Assembly (NCBI GenBank): GCA_965222995.1
Contig: OZ244977.1
Span: forward strand, 2,666,001 to 2,730,000
DNA from: SB11 sp965222995
Lineage (GTDB): Bacteria > Bacteroidota > Bacteroidia > UBA8524
DNA: 64,000 bases
Direction: 5' to 3'
Shown here: positions 35,558 to 44,665 of the stretch, one piece after another
Layout: each line of letters starts with the position of its first letter
Position numbering within the stretch: position 1 is the first letter of the stretch
Translations under genes and position numbers: made by a program
Notes under the pieces: model-generated
Told to the model about the DNA's origin: nothing
What the model saw: the letters and a program-made list of their open reading frames with translations, nothing else
Database searches by the model: none

Positions 35558-37473
35558 CAACAAAAAAGGTATGGGCATATATATGTCTTGTTGTTCTAAT
35601 ACTTCTTTTCCAAAAAGGGTTTGGGCAGTTGCTGAATACTGAAGTAACTATAAAAGCCAGCAACAAACCCTTATCACAAGTTTTGTTTCAGTTGAGTGAG
35701 CAGGCACATTTCGATTTCTCTTACGATACCCGTATTATATCTCCCTACCAAACCGTTACGGTAAATGCCAACCACCAACCCTTAAAAAAAGTACTGGGTT
35801 CGGTTTGTACGCAAAGCAATATTCAATACAAACTAATAGGCACACAAATAATATTTTTCAGTGCTCAAAAAGAAGAAGTACGCCGTGTTGAGCACTTAAT
35901 TAAAGGCAAAGTAACCGACTACAGAACCGGAAAACTTTTGCAAGGGGTAACTATTACCGAAAAGTATTTCCAAATAAATACTAATACTGATGATGAGGGA
36001 GGCTACCAAATAAGTGTGCCCAACCCTAACTATACAGTGCAATTAACTTATTCGCTTGAAGGATACCAGCGTAAATCGTATTTGGTAAAGGTTAGTGATA
36101 ATAAAACTTTCAACGTATCACTTAAAAATAAAAATGATACAAAAAACGCTATCGCAGCTGCTGATAGTGCACCACCCATACCCTCTATATCATTTACCAG
36201 TGCTATAGCCAAAAAAATACTGGAGGTAAAGCACGATAGTCTCAAAATAAAAAAACAAGCACAGCCTTTAATACAAAAAAAATCACTTCGCTTATTTGTT
36301 CCACAAAAAACAATAGACAGCTTAAAAAAAGACAGTACACTAAACGTAGTCCCCTATCAGTTTAGCGTTATTCCCGGGGTAGGATACAATGCCCAATATG
36401 GTGGCAAAAACATTGTAGAAGGTATTTCTTTTAACCTCTTCGGCGGTTTAAATGCTGGTATTGACGGTGTAGAAGTAGGCACTATAGTAAACCTAACCCG
36501 CTTCAACGTAAACGGGGTACAAATGAGCGGTATTGCCAACTTGGTAGGCGGGCAAACCAGCGGAATACAAACCGCAGGTATAGTAAACATTTCTAAACTG
36601 AAAACTTATGGTATACAGGCTGCAGGTATATCTAACCTCTCAGGGCAAGAAATGGAAGGCGTACAAGCAGCAGGCATTAACAATGTTGTACGTGGTAATA
36701 TGTATGGGATACAAGCCGCAGGAATACACAATTTGACTACGGGTGATATAGAAGGCGTACAAGCTAGTGGCTTTGCCAATACTGCTTGGGGAAATGTTGA
36801 TGGCGGACAAGCGGCAGGCTTTTTAAACATTGCTAAAGGCAAAGTATACGGACCCCAAATAGCGGGTTTCTTAAATTTAGCAAAAGAGGTAAAAGGGATA
36901 CAAATAGCAGGTTTCTTAAACTACGCCCACAAAATGAAAGGTGTGCAAATAGGTGTATTTAATTTTATTGATAGTCTTGAAGGTGGTTTGCCCATTGGTT
37001 TTTTTAATTATGTTGGTAATGGCTACCGTCGTTTTGAGATTCAAGGAAATGAAACGGGTATTATTAATTTAAAATTCAAATCAGGCACACATAAACTGTA
37101 TACTTATATTGGTTTTGGCATAAAAGATAACGGTGCCCCTGATAATTGGTTGTGGGATGTAAATTATGGTATCGGCACCATATTCCGCCATCAAAAGCCT
37201 GTATTTTTCGGTTTAGAATTATCATCGCACTGGCTGCACCAAGAAACATGGTCTGATGAGATTAATATACTAAACCGTTTAGATGCCAATGTAGGTATAA
37301 GGCTTTATAAAAGCTTGGCTATTACAGTTGGTCCATCAATAAACTTACATGTAGTACACCAAAGCTTGGAGCAGCGTATCACAATAAATAAATTTCCCCT
37401 GCTAATTGATGAAACCGTACAACAAACCCAACTACAAGGCTGGGCAGGTTTTAACGCAGCTATTCAGTTTTAA
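35548..37473 (+). CDS. STN and carboxypeptidase-regulatory domain protein with ten 16-residue surface repeats
   Basis: From the ATG at 35548 the protein has 641 residues. A signal peptide (about 1-27, GFGQ) is followed by an STN domain (about 28-110), a carboxypeptidase-regulatory-like domain (about 117-195), a Lys-rich linker and ten repeats (residues 322-481) with consensus G-[IV]-Q-x-A-G-[IF]-x-N. A beta-rich end follows, with TYIGFGIKDNGAPDNWLWDVNYGIG. The repeats look like the LA_2272-type surface repeat of Leptospira and may form a beta-solenoid or barrel. Usually the STN partner of FecR is a TonB receptor; no plug or barrel signature is present here. A longer start at 35500 overlaps FecR by 58 bases and lacks a signal peptide at its N-terminus. 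Confidence 0.82.
   Translation: MLLATKKVWAYICLVVLILLFQKGFGQLLNTEVTIKASNKPLSQVLFQLSEQAHFDFSYDTRIISPYQTVTVNANHQPLKKVLGSVCTQSNIQYKLIGTQIIFFSAQKEEVRRVEHLIKGKVTDYRTGKLLQGVTITEKYFQINTNTDDEGGYQISVPNPNYTVQLTYSLEGYQRKSYLVKVSDNKTFNVSLKNKNDTKNAIAAADSAPPIPSISFTSAIAKKILEVKHDSLKIKKQAQPLIQKKSLRLFVPQKTIDSLKKDSTLNVVPYQFSVIPGVGYNAQYGGKNIVEGISFNLFGGLNAGIDGVEVGTIVNLTRFNVNGVQMSGIANLVGGQTSGIQTAGIVNISKLKTYGIQAAGISNLSGQEMEGVQAAGINNVVRGNMYGIQAAGIHNLTTGDIEGVQASGFANTAWGNVDGGQAAGFLNIAKGKVYGPQIAGFLNLAKEVKGIQIAGFLNYAHKMKGVQIGVFNFIDSLEGGLPIGFFNYVGNGYRRFEIQGNETGIINLKFKSGTHKLYTYIGFGIKDNGAPDNWLWDVNYGIGTIFRHQKPVFFGLELSSHWLHQETWSDEINILNRLDANVGIRLYKSLAITVGPSINLHVVHQSLEQRITINKFPLLIDETVQQTQLQGWAGFNAAIQF
36511..36990 (+). repeat. 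Ten 48-base coding repeats (16 residues each)
   Basis: The stretch encodes ten units in register, for example YGIQAAGISNLSGQEM and EGVQAAGINNVVRGNM. The Gly, Gln, Gly and Asn positions hold while linker residues vary. The DNA units are diverged, so the repeats are old and under protein-level selection rather than a recent expansion. Confidence 0.8.
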
Positions 37474-37580
37474 ACCCGAAAAAGGAACAGTGTTTGAATT
37501 ATTATAATTTAAACATGCACAGTTCTAAAATCAGCAAAAAACAATTTACTTTCGTGCCACACGTTGAAGGTATAAGCGGC

Positions 37581-38549
37581 ATGAGTAGTACTGTAGTAAA
37601 ATATTGTTTAATAACTGTTTTCTTTCTATTAGCCTGTACGGCCTTTGCACAACAAGAAGAACCTGCACAGCTTGATTCATCGCAATACTTCGTTACAGGC
37701 AAACCTTTATCAAATGAAGACTCGCTAAAATTTTATGAGCGCAGGCTAATTAGCCTTAGCGAGAGTATTATTACCGCCCGTGAGCAAACCCAACGTTATA
37801 CATCAACCTACAACTTTGCCCGCACGCTTATAAATGCATTAAAAATTCCTAATTCGTTTGATTACCCCTTTGATTCTGTAAAGAAATACATATCCATACT
37901 AACCCCGCCTGATAAGAAATTCCGCATATTTACCTGGAGTTTGAAACATGGGAAAGACAGTTTGGTTACGGCTGATTCTTTTGAGTTCTATGGAGCTATC
38001 CAAATGAATAATAAAGAAAAACTGGAGTTGTATGGGTTGTATGATAAATCGGCTATAACAGGAAAAGCCGAATACAGTGAGCTAGGTAACCGAAATTGGT
38101 ACGGCGCCTTATACTACCAAATGGCAGTAACAAAATACCGCCGAAAAAGGTACTATACGCTATTAGGTTGGGACGGGCACGATATGAGTAGCAACCGCAA
38201 AGTAATAGATGTGCTTTGGTTTGATGAGATAGGTAAGCCCCGCTTTGGCGCACCTATTTTTGATATGGCAGATAAAAAGAAACCTAAATACAGGATAGTT
38301 TTTGAATTTAGAAATGATGCCGTAATGACCTTGCGGTACATAAAAAAGAAAAAACTGATAGCCTTTGAAAACCTAATACCCCCCAGCCCAAATGCCAAAG
38401 GTATGTATACACAGTATTTACCTGATGGCAGCTACGACTATTTTAAATTTAAGCGGGGTAAATGGCACAAAAAAGAGCTGTTGTTTGAAAACGTTAGAAA
38501 CATACCTATGGATGCTTTTGACCCAGCCGGTCCAAAATCACCGCGGTAG
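37581..38549 (+). CDS. Hypothetical exported protein
   Basis: The preferred ATG at 37581 gives 322 residues with a clean signal peptide (MSSTVVKYCLITVFFLLACTAFAQ). Starts at 37494 (TTG) and 37515 (ATG) would put 29 or 22 polar residues in front of it. The mature protein has an N-terminal helical region with a heptad-like stretch (LISLSESIITAREQTQRY) and a beta-rich Tyr/Lys-rich C-terminal half (YRRKRYYTLLGWDGHDMSSNRKVIDVLWF). It looks like a conserved Bacteroidota periplasmic protein, but I cannot name a family. Its end overlaps the convergent SpoU gene by 44 bases. Confidence 0.72.
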   Translation: MSSTVVKYCLITVFFLLACTAFAQQEEPAQLDSSQYFVTGKPLSNEDSLKFYERRLISLSESIITAREQTQRYTSTYNFARTLINALKIPNSFDYPFDSVKKYISILTPPDKKFRIFTWSLKHGKDSLVTADSFEFYGAIQMNNKEKLELYGLYDKSAITGKAEYSELGNRNWYGALYYQMAVTKYRRKRYYTLLGWDGHDMSSNRKVIDVLWFDEIGKPRFGAPIFDMADKKKPKYRIVFEFRNDAVMTLRYIKKKKLIAFENLIPPSPNAKGMYTQYLPDGSYDYFKFKRGKWHKKELLFENVRNIPMDAFDPAGPKSPR

Positions 38550-39260
38550 CCACAGCAGCATTTAAAGATTCTGCCCTGCCTTTTCTGGGTATGCTCACTT
38601 CATTTTCAGCTAAATTTATCAAGGGTTCACTAATTCCCTTACCTTCATTACCAATAAGCACAATAGTATTTTCTGTAGCTTGTGTATCATAAATGCTGTT
38701 GCCATCCATTACACAAGCAAATACGTTTTTGCAAAAGGCTGCAAAACCTCCTCTAAATCCACATAATGCACTTTAACTCTGGCAAAACTTCCCATAGTAG
38801 CGTTTATTACTTTGGGGCTGTAAGCATCAACACAATTGGTACTGCATAGTATATGCTCTACCCCATACCAATCTGCGGTGCGTATAATAGTACCCAAGTT
38901 TCCGGGGTCTTGTATAAAATCTAAAGCAATAGTTAAAGGTTTTTTCAGCACACTGTTATTAAACACATTTTGTGGTAACCGCACTACAGCAAGTACTTTA
39001 TTAGGTTGTTCAAAACCACTTATACGTTCCAATTCCTTCCCACTCACCGCAGTATACTTCACCTGTTTCAACAAGGGTAAAAAAGCTTGCTTCCATTCCT
39101 CTAAACCGTATACTTCATCAACAATAAAATCGGTTTGTAATAGTTCTGCTACAGCTTTTTCGCCCTCAACAATAAATTGGTTGTATTTTTGCCTGAATTT
39201 TTTGGTACGCAGCGATTTTACGTGTTGAATTTCAGATTTGGTAAGCATGGGCAGTTTCAT
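38506..39260 (-). pseudogene. SpoU/TrmH-type RNA methyltransferase with a frameshift at an A5 run
   Basis: The first frame (39260 to 38709) encodes residues 1-183: a substrate-binding N-domain (KSLRTKKFRQKYNQFIVEGEKAV) and part of the SPOUT domain with FIQDPGNLGTIIRTADW. It stops at QPFAKTYLLV. The second frame (38709 to 38506) carries the remaining knot motifs IVLIGNEGKGIS and EVSIPRKGRAESLNAAVATAV. One extra A in the run at 38726-38730 (A on the minus strand) would read QPFAKNVFACVMDGN and restore one protein of about 250 residues that 2'-O-methylates rRNA or tRNA. All motifs are otherwise intact, which favours a sequencing slip or a very recent mutation. The start may be 39248. Confidence 0.8.
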
Positions 39261-39266
39261 CTATAT

Positions 39267-41588
39267 ATGGGTGCAAAAAGTATACTTTTAGCACTCACCC
39301 TGTTTCTATTTTTATCCAGTTGCAAAATAACACAAGAATTAAAGAAGGACGAACTACTTGTAAACAAAGTAGAAGTTGAAGGTATTAAAGAAAATAAGTT
39401 TGAAGAGGGCGCACGCCAACTTATAAAGCAAAAACCCAATAAACGCTTATTCGGCTTCTGGCGGTTTTATCTTAGGGCATACAACTATGGTATGCGTGGC
39501 GACACCTCAAAACGCTTCCGCCAATATATAAGAGAAAATATTGGTGAGCCGCCTGTTATTCTCGATTCATCAAAGCTAGAGCAATCTAAATCTCAAATAC
39601 AAGCTTACATGTTTAATAACGGCTTTTTTGATAGAGAGGTAACGTATGAAGTAACTCCCAAAAAAACCAACTCTAAAAAAGCTAAGATAACCTTTAAGGT
39701 TAAACCCAATAGCAGATATACCATTAATGAAATTACCTATGGTATAGACGACCGAGACCTGTATTTTAAAATATTAAAAGATACTGTTAACAGTGAGCTT
39801 AGAACAGGTAATTTTTTTAGTGCAGAAAAAATGAGTGAAGAACGGGCACGAATAGCCCGACGCTTGCGAAACGAAGGGTATTATTATTTTAATAAAGAAT
39901 ATGTGGTTTTTGCTGTTGATACCAATATTATAGGTAGTAAAGTAAACATAGACCTGCAAATACGTAACCCCGATTATTTTGTATCACACCAGCAATACAT
40001 GATAAAAAATGTATTTGTAAACGTTATAAACCCGTTTTTAAAAGACACTACAGGAATGGGCAGTAACTGGCACCAAACTAATTCAATATGGTTTAACCTT
40101 AATAATTACTATATAAGTGAAGAAATTATCCTGCGCCGTATAATACCCACCCCGGGGTTACTTTTTAACCAAAACGATGTAGATGAAACCTATAATTTGC
40201 TCACAGACCTTCAGCTGTTCTCGCAAATAAGCATCACCTTTGCAAAAGATACAGGTAAAAACTTACTGAATTGTTTTATAAACCTTATCCCAACCAAACG
40301 ACAGGAGTTTGTAGAAGAACCACAACTTATTACTTCAGACCAAAACAATGCTGTAGAACAAAATAACCAGCGTAACTACGGTTTGGCAAACTCTTTTACT
40401 TATAGAAATAAAAACTTGTTTCGCCGTGCCGAAACGTTTGAGTTACGCTACCGTATTTCGCTTGAGGGACAAGTAAGAAATAACGATAGCCTTCCTTTTT
40501 TAAGTAACATAGAGCACAATGTTACTGCCACACTTGGGCTACCCCGATTATCCATATTAAAAAACCTCAAAAGAAAATTTTCATTCAGAAACCCGCGCTC
40601 AGCACTGGTAGGAAACTTTATATATGAGTCGAATATAGATTTTAACCGCAGGGTACTTTCACTGGGATATAATGAGTTGTTTGCCAGCAAAAACCTGTTA
40701 CACAACTTTAATATATCGTTGCTAGAGGTTTCTTTTAATAAAACTGATGCGAAGCGGAACTTTTTAGCTTTAGTAAACCCTGCCGACAGTATTTTTATTG
40801 CCAATTTGTTTACTACTAACCTTATTACCAATACACGTATAACGTGGGTATATAATGATAAGGTACTAAGCCGCACAGGCTCTCATTTTTTCTCACGTAT
40901 TTCATTAGAGTCTGCGGGATGGGGGCTTACACGGTTTATGAAAGCTACCAACCAACCACTGCCTGCTGATGGAGTTTATAAAATTGACAATGTAAATTTT
41001 GAGCAGTTTGTAAAGCTTGATGTTGACTTGCGCTATACCAAAGTATTAAATGAGTTAAATGCGCTTGCCTACCGGTTGCACACCGGTATAGGAAAGGCTT
41101 ATGGCAACTCTGCTATTATGCCTTTTGTACGCCGCTACTTTATAGGAGGTGCCAACAGTTTACGGGGTTGGAGACCAAGGACTTTAGGGCCCGGTAGTTT
41201 CTCTAACACCGCATCAGGGGTGCGCGCCGATAGAAGTGGCGAGATGATTATTGAAGCACAAGCAGAATACAGGTACAGCCTTATACGCAACTTTCTTGAA
41301 GGGGCTGTTTTTGTTGATGCAGGTAATATTTGGTATGTTGACCCGCTTGAAAACCGTGAAGGAGTAAACTTTGAAGCCAGCAAGTTTATTAACCAAATGG
41401 CTGTAAGTTCAGGTATTGGTATCCGTTTCGATTTTTCTTTCTTTGTGGTGCGGTTTGATTTTGGTGTTCCTTTGCGCGACCCTGAACTACCCATATCACA
41501 ACGTTGGTTGTTTGATGATTACCGTGATGGGAACCGAAAACTTTTCCCATCAATAATACTTAACCTGGGTTTAGGCTACCCGTTTTAA
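39267..41588 (+). CDS. tamL: TamL-type lipidated outer-membrane protein (BamA/TamA superfamily)
   Basis: The ATG at 39267 gives 773 residues with a lipoprotein signal (LALTLFLFLSSC, Cys19); a TTG at 39177 would bury this signal 30 residues in. POTRA-like domains (about 25-330, for example KVEVEGIKENKFEEGARQ) precede a BamA-type barrel with the lid motif region GGANSLRGWRPRTLGPG and a final strand ILNLGLGYPF. In Bacteroidota the TamA role in the translocation-and-assembly module is played by such lipidated TamL proteins, working with TamB. tamB is not next to it. Its start lies only six bases from the divergent SpoU gene. Confidence 0.87.
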   Translation: MGAKSILLALTLFLFLSSCKITQELKKDELLVNKVEVEGIKENKFEEGARQLIKQKPNKRLFGFWRFYLRAYNYGMRGDTSKRFRQYIRENIGEPPVILDSSKLEQSKSQIQAYMFNNGFFDREVTYEVTPKKTNSKKAKITFKVKPNSRYTINEITYGIDDRDLYFKILKDTVNSELRTGNFFSAEKMSEERARIARRLRNEGYYYFNKEYVVFAVDTNIIGSKVNIDLQIRNPDYFVSHQQYMIKNVFVNVINPFLKDTTGMGSNWHQTNSIWFNLNNYYISEEIILRRIIPTPGLLFNQNDVDETYNLLTDLQLFSQISITFAKDTGKNLLNCFINLIPTKRQEFVEEPQLITSDQNNAVEQNNQRNYGLANSFTYRNKNLFRRAETFELRYRISLEGQVRNNDSLPFLSNIEHNVTATLGLPRLSILKNLKRKFSFRNPRSALVGNFIYESNIDFNRRVLSLGYNELFASKNLLHNFNISLLEVSFNKTDAKRNFLALVNPADSIFIANLFTTNLITNTRITWVYNDKVLSRTGSHFFSRISLESAGWGLTRFMKATNQPLPADGVYKIDNVNFEQFVKLDVDLRYTKVLNELNALAYRLHTGIGKAYGNSAIMPFVRRYFIGGANSLRGWRPRTLGPGSFSNTASGVRADRSGEMIIEAQAEYRYSLIRNFLEGAVFVDAGNIWYVDPLENREGVNFEASKFINQMAVSSGIGIRFDFSFFVVRFDFGVPLRDPELPISQRWLFDDYRDGNRKLFPSIILNLGLGYPF

Positions 41589-41596
41589 AAAAATAT

Positions 41597-42619
41597 ATGT
41601 ACTCGCTCATCCGTTCGCTTTTGTTTCTGCTTCCTGCTGAAAGAGCCCATTACTTTACCATGAATTTGCTAAGCCGTTTTGCAGGCTTTGCCCCTACTGC
41701 TTTTATCATAAAAAAACTGTTTCAAAGTAAAGGTAATCCCGTAACCATTGCAGGGGTAACCTTCCCCAACAAAGTAGGGTTAGCAGCAGGCTTCGATAAA
41801 AATGCTATGTATGTTGATGCCTTAGCATTATTAGGCTTTGGACATATAGAAATTGGTACGGTAACCCCACTACCACAACCGGGTAATGATAAGCCCCGTT
41901 TGTTTCGCTTGCCACAGGATAAAGCGTTAATAAACCGACTGGGCTTCAACAACCAAGGGGTTGATGTGGCTTGCGACCGTTTGCAAAACACCAAAGCCAA
42001 AGTGGTTATTGGAGGCAATATTGGCAAAAACAAAATTACCCCAAATGAAAACGCTATTGATGATTATGAAAAGTGCTTTAAGCGTTTGTATGACCATGTT
42101 GATTATTTCACAGTAAATGTAAGCTCGCCAAATACCCCCAACCTAAGAGCACTGCAAGACAGGGAGCCACTAACGGCTTTACTGAATAAACTAGCCTCGC
42201 TACGATATTTTAATGTGAAGAATGGAAAACCACGCCGCCCCATATTTTTAAAAATTGCCCCCGATATGGGTAACGAACAACTGGATGAGATTTTAGAGGT
42301 TGTAAATGAAGCAGGTATAGATGGTATTGTAGCCACCAACACCACTATTAGCAGAGACGGCCTTAAAACCTCTAAAACCACTGTAGAAAGTTTAGGGGCA
42401 GGTGGGGTAAGCGGGGCACCCGTAAAAAATCGCAGTACAGAAGTAGTAAGCTATCTACACAAAAAAAGTAATGGCAAACTACCCATAATAGCCGTAGGCG
42501 GTATTATGACAGCAAAAGATGCTCAAGAAAAATTAGATGCAGGTGCCAGCCTTGTGCAGCTATATACAGGTTTCATATATAGTGGTCCAAGCTTGATAAA
42601 AGAAATAGCGGCTTTATAG
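41597..42619 (+). CDS. pyrD: Dihydroorotate dehydrogenase (quinone), class 2
   Basis: Catalyses the fourth step of pyrimidine synthesis, passing electrons from dihydroorotate through FMN to the quinone pool. At 340 residues it has the N-terminal membrane-associating helices of class 2 (residues 1-40), then GVTFPNKVGLAAGFDKNA, NRLGFNNQG, the catalytic Ser loop NVSSPNTPNLRALQ and the FMN phosphate loops GGVSGAPVK and IAVGGIM. It starts eight bases after tamL, so co-transcription is likely. It converges with pfkA with a single base between the stop codons. Confidence 0.97.
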   Translation: MYSLIRSLLFLLPAERAHYFTMNLLSRFAGFAPTAFIIKKLFQSKGNPVTIAGVTFPNKVGLAAGFDKNAMYVDALALLGFGHIEIGTVTPLPQPGNDKPRLFRLPQDKALINRLGFNNQGVDVACDRLQNTKAKVVIGGNIGKNKITPNENAIDDYEKCFKRLYDHVDYFTVNVSSPNTPNLRALQDREPLTALLNKLASLRYFNVKNGKPRRPIFLKIAPDMGNEQLDEILEVVNEAGIDGIVATNTTISRDGLKTSKTTVESLGAGGVSGAPVKNRSTEVVSYLHKKSNGKLPIIAVGGIMTAKDAQEKLDAGASLVQLYTGFIYSGPSLIKEIAAL

Positions 42620-42620
42620 T

Positions 42621-43586
42621 TTAAGTATTCAATGCATCAAGCAATTTAACAGTATCAGGCAATGGTTTTGTTTTGCCAATAGCATCATCAAAAGGTGTTA
42701 AAACTACTTTATTATTTACCACCCCTGCCATTTTGTTGGTTTCGTTTTTTAATAGTGCCTCAACACAAGCAGCACCCAATCTTGTGGCCAAAACCCTATC
42801 AGCAGCTGTGGGGTTTCCTCCTCTTTGTATATGCCCCAAAATGGTAACTCGGGGGCTTATTTTCGGGAACTCGTTTTGCAAAGCTTCAGCAATTTGATAA
42901 GCTCCTCCCTGCTCGTCGCCTTCGGCAACCACTATTATTGAAAAGCTTTTTTTGCGTTTTCTTTTCCTGAAAATAGTTTTCAATCGTTCAATCTCACCAC
43001 TCACTTCGGGCAGCAAGATAGCCTCTGCCCCACCTGCCAAACCAACCTCAAGAGCTATTGCCCCGCTATGTCTTCCCATCACCTCTACAAAAAATACACG
43101 GTCGTGGCTTTCTGCCGTATCCCTTATTTTATCAATTGCTTCAACAGCCGTATTTATAGCGGTATCAAAGCCAATGGTATAATCGGTACCGTATAGGTCA
43201 TTATCAATAGTACCGGGAGCACCAACGCAAGGTATTCCATATTCTTCAAAAAATATTTTAGCCCCCGTAAAAGAACCGTCGCCACCAATACAAACCAACC
43301 CTTCAATACCTTCTTCTTTCAGGTTTTCATAAGCTTTTTTTCGTCCTTCAACAGTTCTGAAAGATTCACTTCTGGCAGTTTTCAGCATGGTTCCGCCCTT
43401 TTGCACAATATTGGCCACACTGGTAGCTTTCAGGCTTTTAAAATCACCCTCAACCATACCATTATAGCCCCTTAGTATACCCACCACTTCTAAACCGTTA
43501 TATATACCCGTTCGTACTACAGAACGTACGCAGGCATTCATACCCGGAGAATCTCCACCTGATGTAAAAACAGCAATTTTTTTCAT
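42621..43586 (-). CDS. pfkA: ATP-dependent 6-phosphofructokinase
   Basis: The committed glycolytic kinase. At 321 residues it matches the short bacterial tetrameric type. Visible motifs are FTSGGDSPGMNA (ATP site), GGDGSFTGA, the catalytic TIDNDLYGTDYTIGFDTA and the substrate segment VEVMGRHSGAIALEVGLAGGAE with Arg162-region residues. The Gly at the position after GGDG-S fits ATP rather than pyrophosphate use, but this was judged by eye. It is monocistronic, with a terminator separating it from the upstream lipoprotein gene. Confidence 0.97.
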   Translation of the reverse strand: MKKIAVFTSGGDSPGMNACVRSVVRTGIYNGLEVVGILRGYNGMVEGDFKSLKATSVANIVQKGGTMLKTARSESFRTVEGRKKAYENLKEEGIEGLVCIGGDGSFTGAKIFFEEYGIPCVGAPGTIDNDLYGTDYTIGFDTAINTAVEAIDKIRDTAESHDRVFFVEVMGRHSGAIALEVGLAGGAEAILLPEVSGEIERLKTIFRKRKRKKSFSIIVVAEGDEQGGAYQIAEALQNEFPKISPRVTILGHIQRGGNPTAADRVLATRLGAACVEALLKNETNKMAGVVNNKVVLTPFDDAIGKTKPLPDTVKLLDALNT

Positions 43587-43634
43587 ACTATATGCTTGTA
43601 CAAATTAACCACAATATCAAAAATACTACTAAAC

Positions 43635-43664
43635 AAAAAAGCCACCCCATAAGGAGTGGCTTTA
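43635..43664 (-). terminator. Terminator behind the 43685-44590 lipoprotein gene
   Basis: On the minus strand the stem AGCCACTCC/GGGGTGGCT (one mismatch, loop TTAT) is followed by a T6 run. It ends the lipoprotein transcript before pfkA. Confidence 0.8.
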
Positions 43665-43684
43665 AATATTGTTAGTGTGTTTAA

Positions 43685-44590
43685 TTATGCACCGAATTTC
43701 AAGTCGAAAGTTACAGTTCCTGCTCCACCGGCAGTAACTGCAGTTACTTTAAGTAAACCAAACTCTTGTCCACCTGCAGTAATAAATACTATAACATCAC
43801 CCACTTGTAGTTGGTTAACAATTGAGAAGAATGAACCTGTAGTAGCTTCTTCATCAATTTTAGTTGATGGGGTACCATCCATTATAGCATCAAAATCAGC
43901 AGCAGTTAAAGTAGTTTTACGGAAACGTGTATTGTTTCTTGTAGACCAGTTTGATATTGATGAGAATATTTGAGTTACCTGTGAATCGTCAGGAGCTGCA
44001 AAAGACTCTTTATTAGTTGCACCGCTGAAATAAACAAAATCAACATCAGCAGGAGCATTATTAGCATCACCTAGCAACAATACTGTTTGTGCTGAGTAGT
44101 TAAAGAATGAACCTATTGTACTATTGGTTTGACCACCCATTGTAATGTTTGGACGAGTTTGTACATTTTTAGGAGTAGCAGTAACGGTAACTGTAAATGT
44201 AACTGATGAAGACTCACCATTAGTTTGAGTAGCTGTAGCTACATAAACTATTTTAGCACCCGGTAAGTTACCCACGTTTATATTATTCCAGTCGATACTT
44301 ACAGTTTTTTCTTTCATAGTTGAATCTGAAAGAATAAGTGCACCTGTACCATTTACATTTGCTGTAACTCTAACACGTGTAATATTACCTTCGGTAGCTG
44401 TAGCGTTAATACCAAAATTAATAGAGTTACCCGCAGGTACATCACTATTAGTTGAAGTAAAATTAGCTCCACCCTTCCAGTTAATTGATGGTCTTGGTTT
44501 TGCAGTGTTATCATCATCACCGCCGCTGCACGATGCTAGGAATAAACTCCCCGCAAGAGCAAATACAAATAGAAATGCGAATTTTTTCAT
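43685..44590 (-). CDS. Beta-sandwich lipoprotein, function unknown
   Basis: From the ATG at 44590 the protein has 301 residues with a clear lipoprotein signal (FVFALAGSLFLASC) followed by an acidic linker GGDDDN typical of surface lipoproteins in this phylum. A frame to 44647 adds 19 residues ahead of the signal and is not preferred. Residues about 30-135 form an Ig/PKD-like beta sandwich (RVRVTANVNGTGALILSD, VSIDWNNINVG). The C-terminal half contains FFNYSAQTVLLLGDANNAPADVDFVYF. I know no catalytic motif. It may bind a ligand or sit in a surface complex. A good promoter is present upstream. Confidence 0.8.
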   Translation of the reverse strand: MKKFAFLFVFALAGSLFLASCSGGDDDNTAKPRPSINWKGGANFTSTNSDVPAGNSINFGINATATEGNITRVRVTANVNGTGALILSDSTMKEKTVSIDWNNINVGNLPGAKIVYVATATQTNGESSSVTFTVTVTATPKNVQTRPNITMGGQTNSTIGSFFNYSAQTVLLLGDANNAPADVDFVYFSGATNKESFAAPDDSQVTQIFSSISNWSTRNNTRFRKTTLTAADFDAIMDGTPSTKIDEEATTGSFFSIVNQLQVGDVIVFITAGGQEFGLLKVTAVTAGGAGTVTFDLKFGA

Positions 44591-44616
44591 AATAAAAGTA
44601 GTTATTTCGTTTTTCG

Positions 44617-44647
44617 CAAATATACGAGAGATATACCAGTTTTTCAA
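44617..44647 (-). promoter_or_regulatory. Promoter of the beta-sandwich lipoprotein (TTG-N20-TATATTTG)
   Basis: On the minus strand -33 TTG (44645-44647) and -7 TATATTTG (44617-44624) are 20 bases apart. The -7 box ends 26 bases before the preferred ATG. This also supports the shorter start, because the longer reading would begin at the -33 box. Confidence 0.6.
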
Positions 44648-44665
44648 TGCACTTGTTTCTAGATT

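Noticed and set aside
36511..36990. CRISPR array or recent tandem DNA repeat
   Set aside because: The 48-base units are coding, diverged at DNA level and lack the constant repeat with variable spacers of a CRISPR array.
38726..38730. Programmed -1 ribosomal frameshift in the SpoU gene
   Set aside because: The run is only five A, there is no clear downstream stem-loop or upstream Shine-Dalgarno stimulator, and this family does not need two products. A missing base is simpler.
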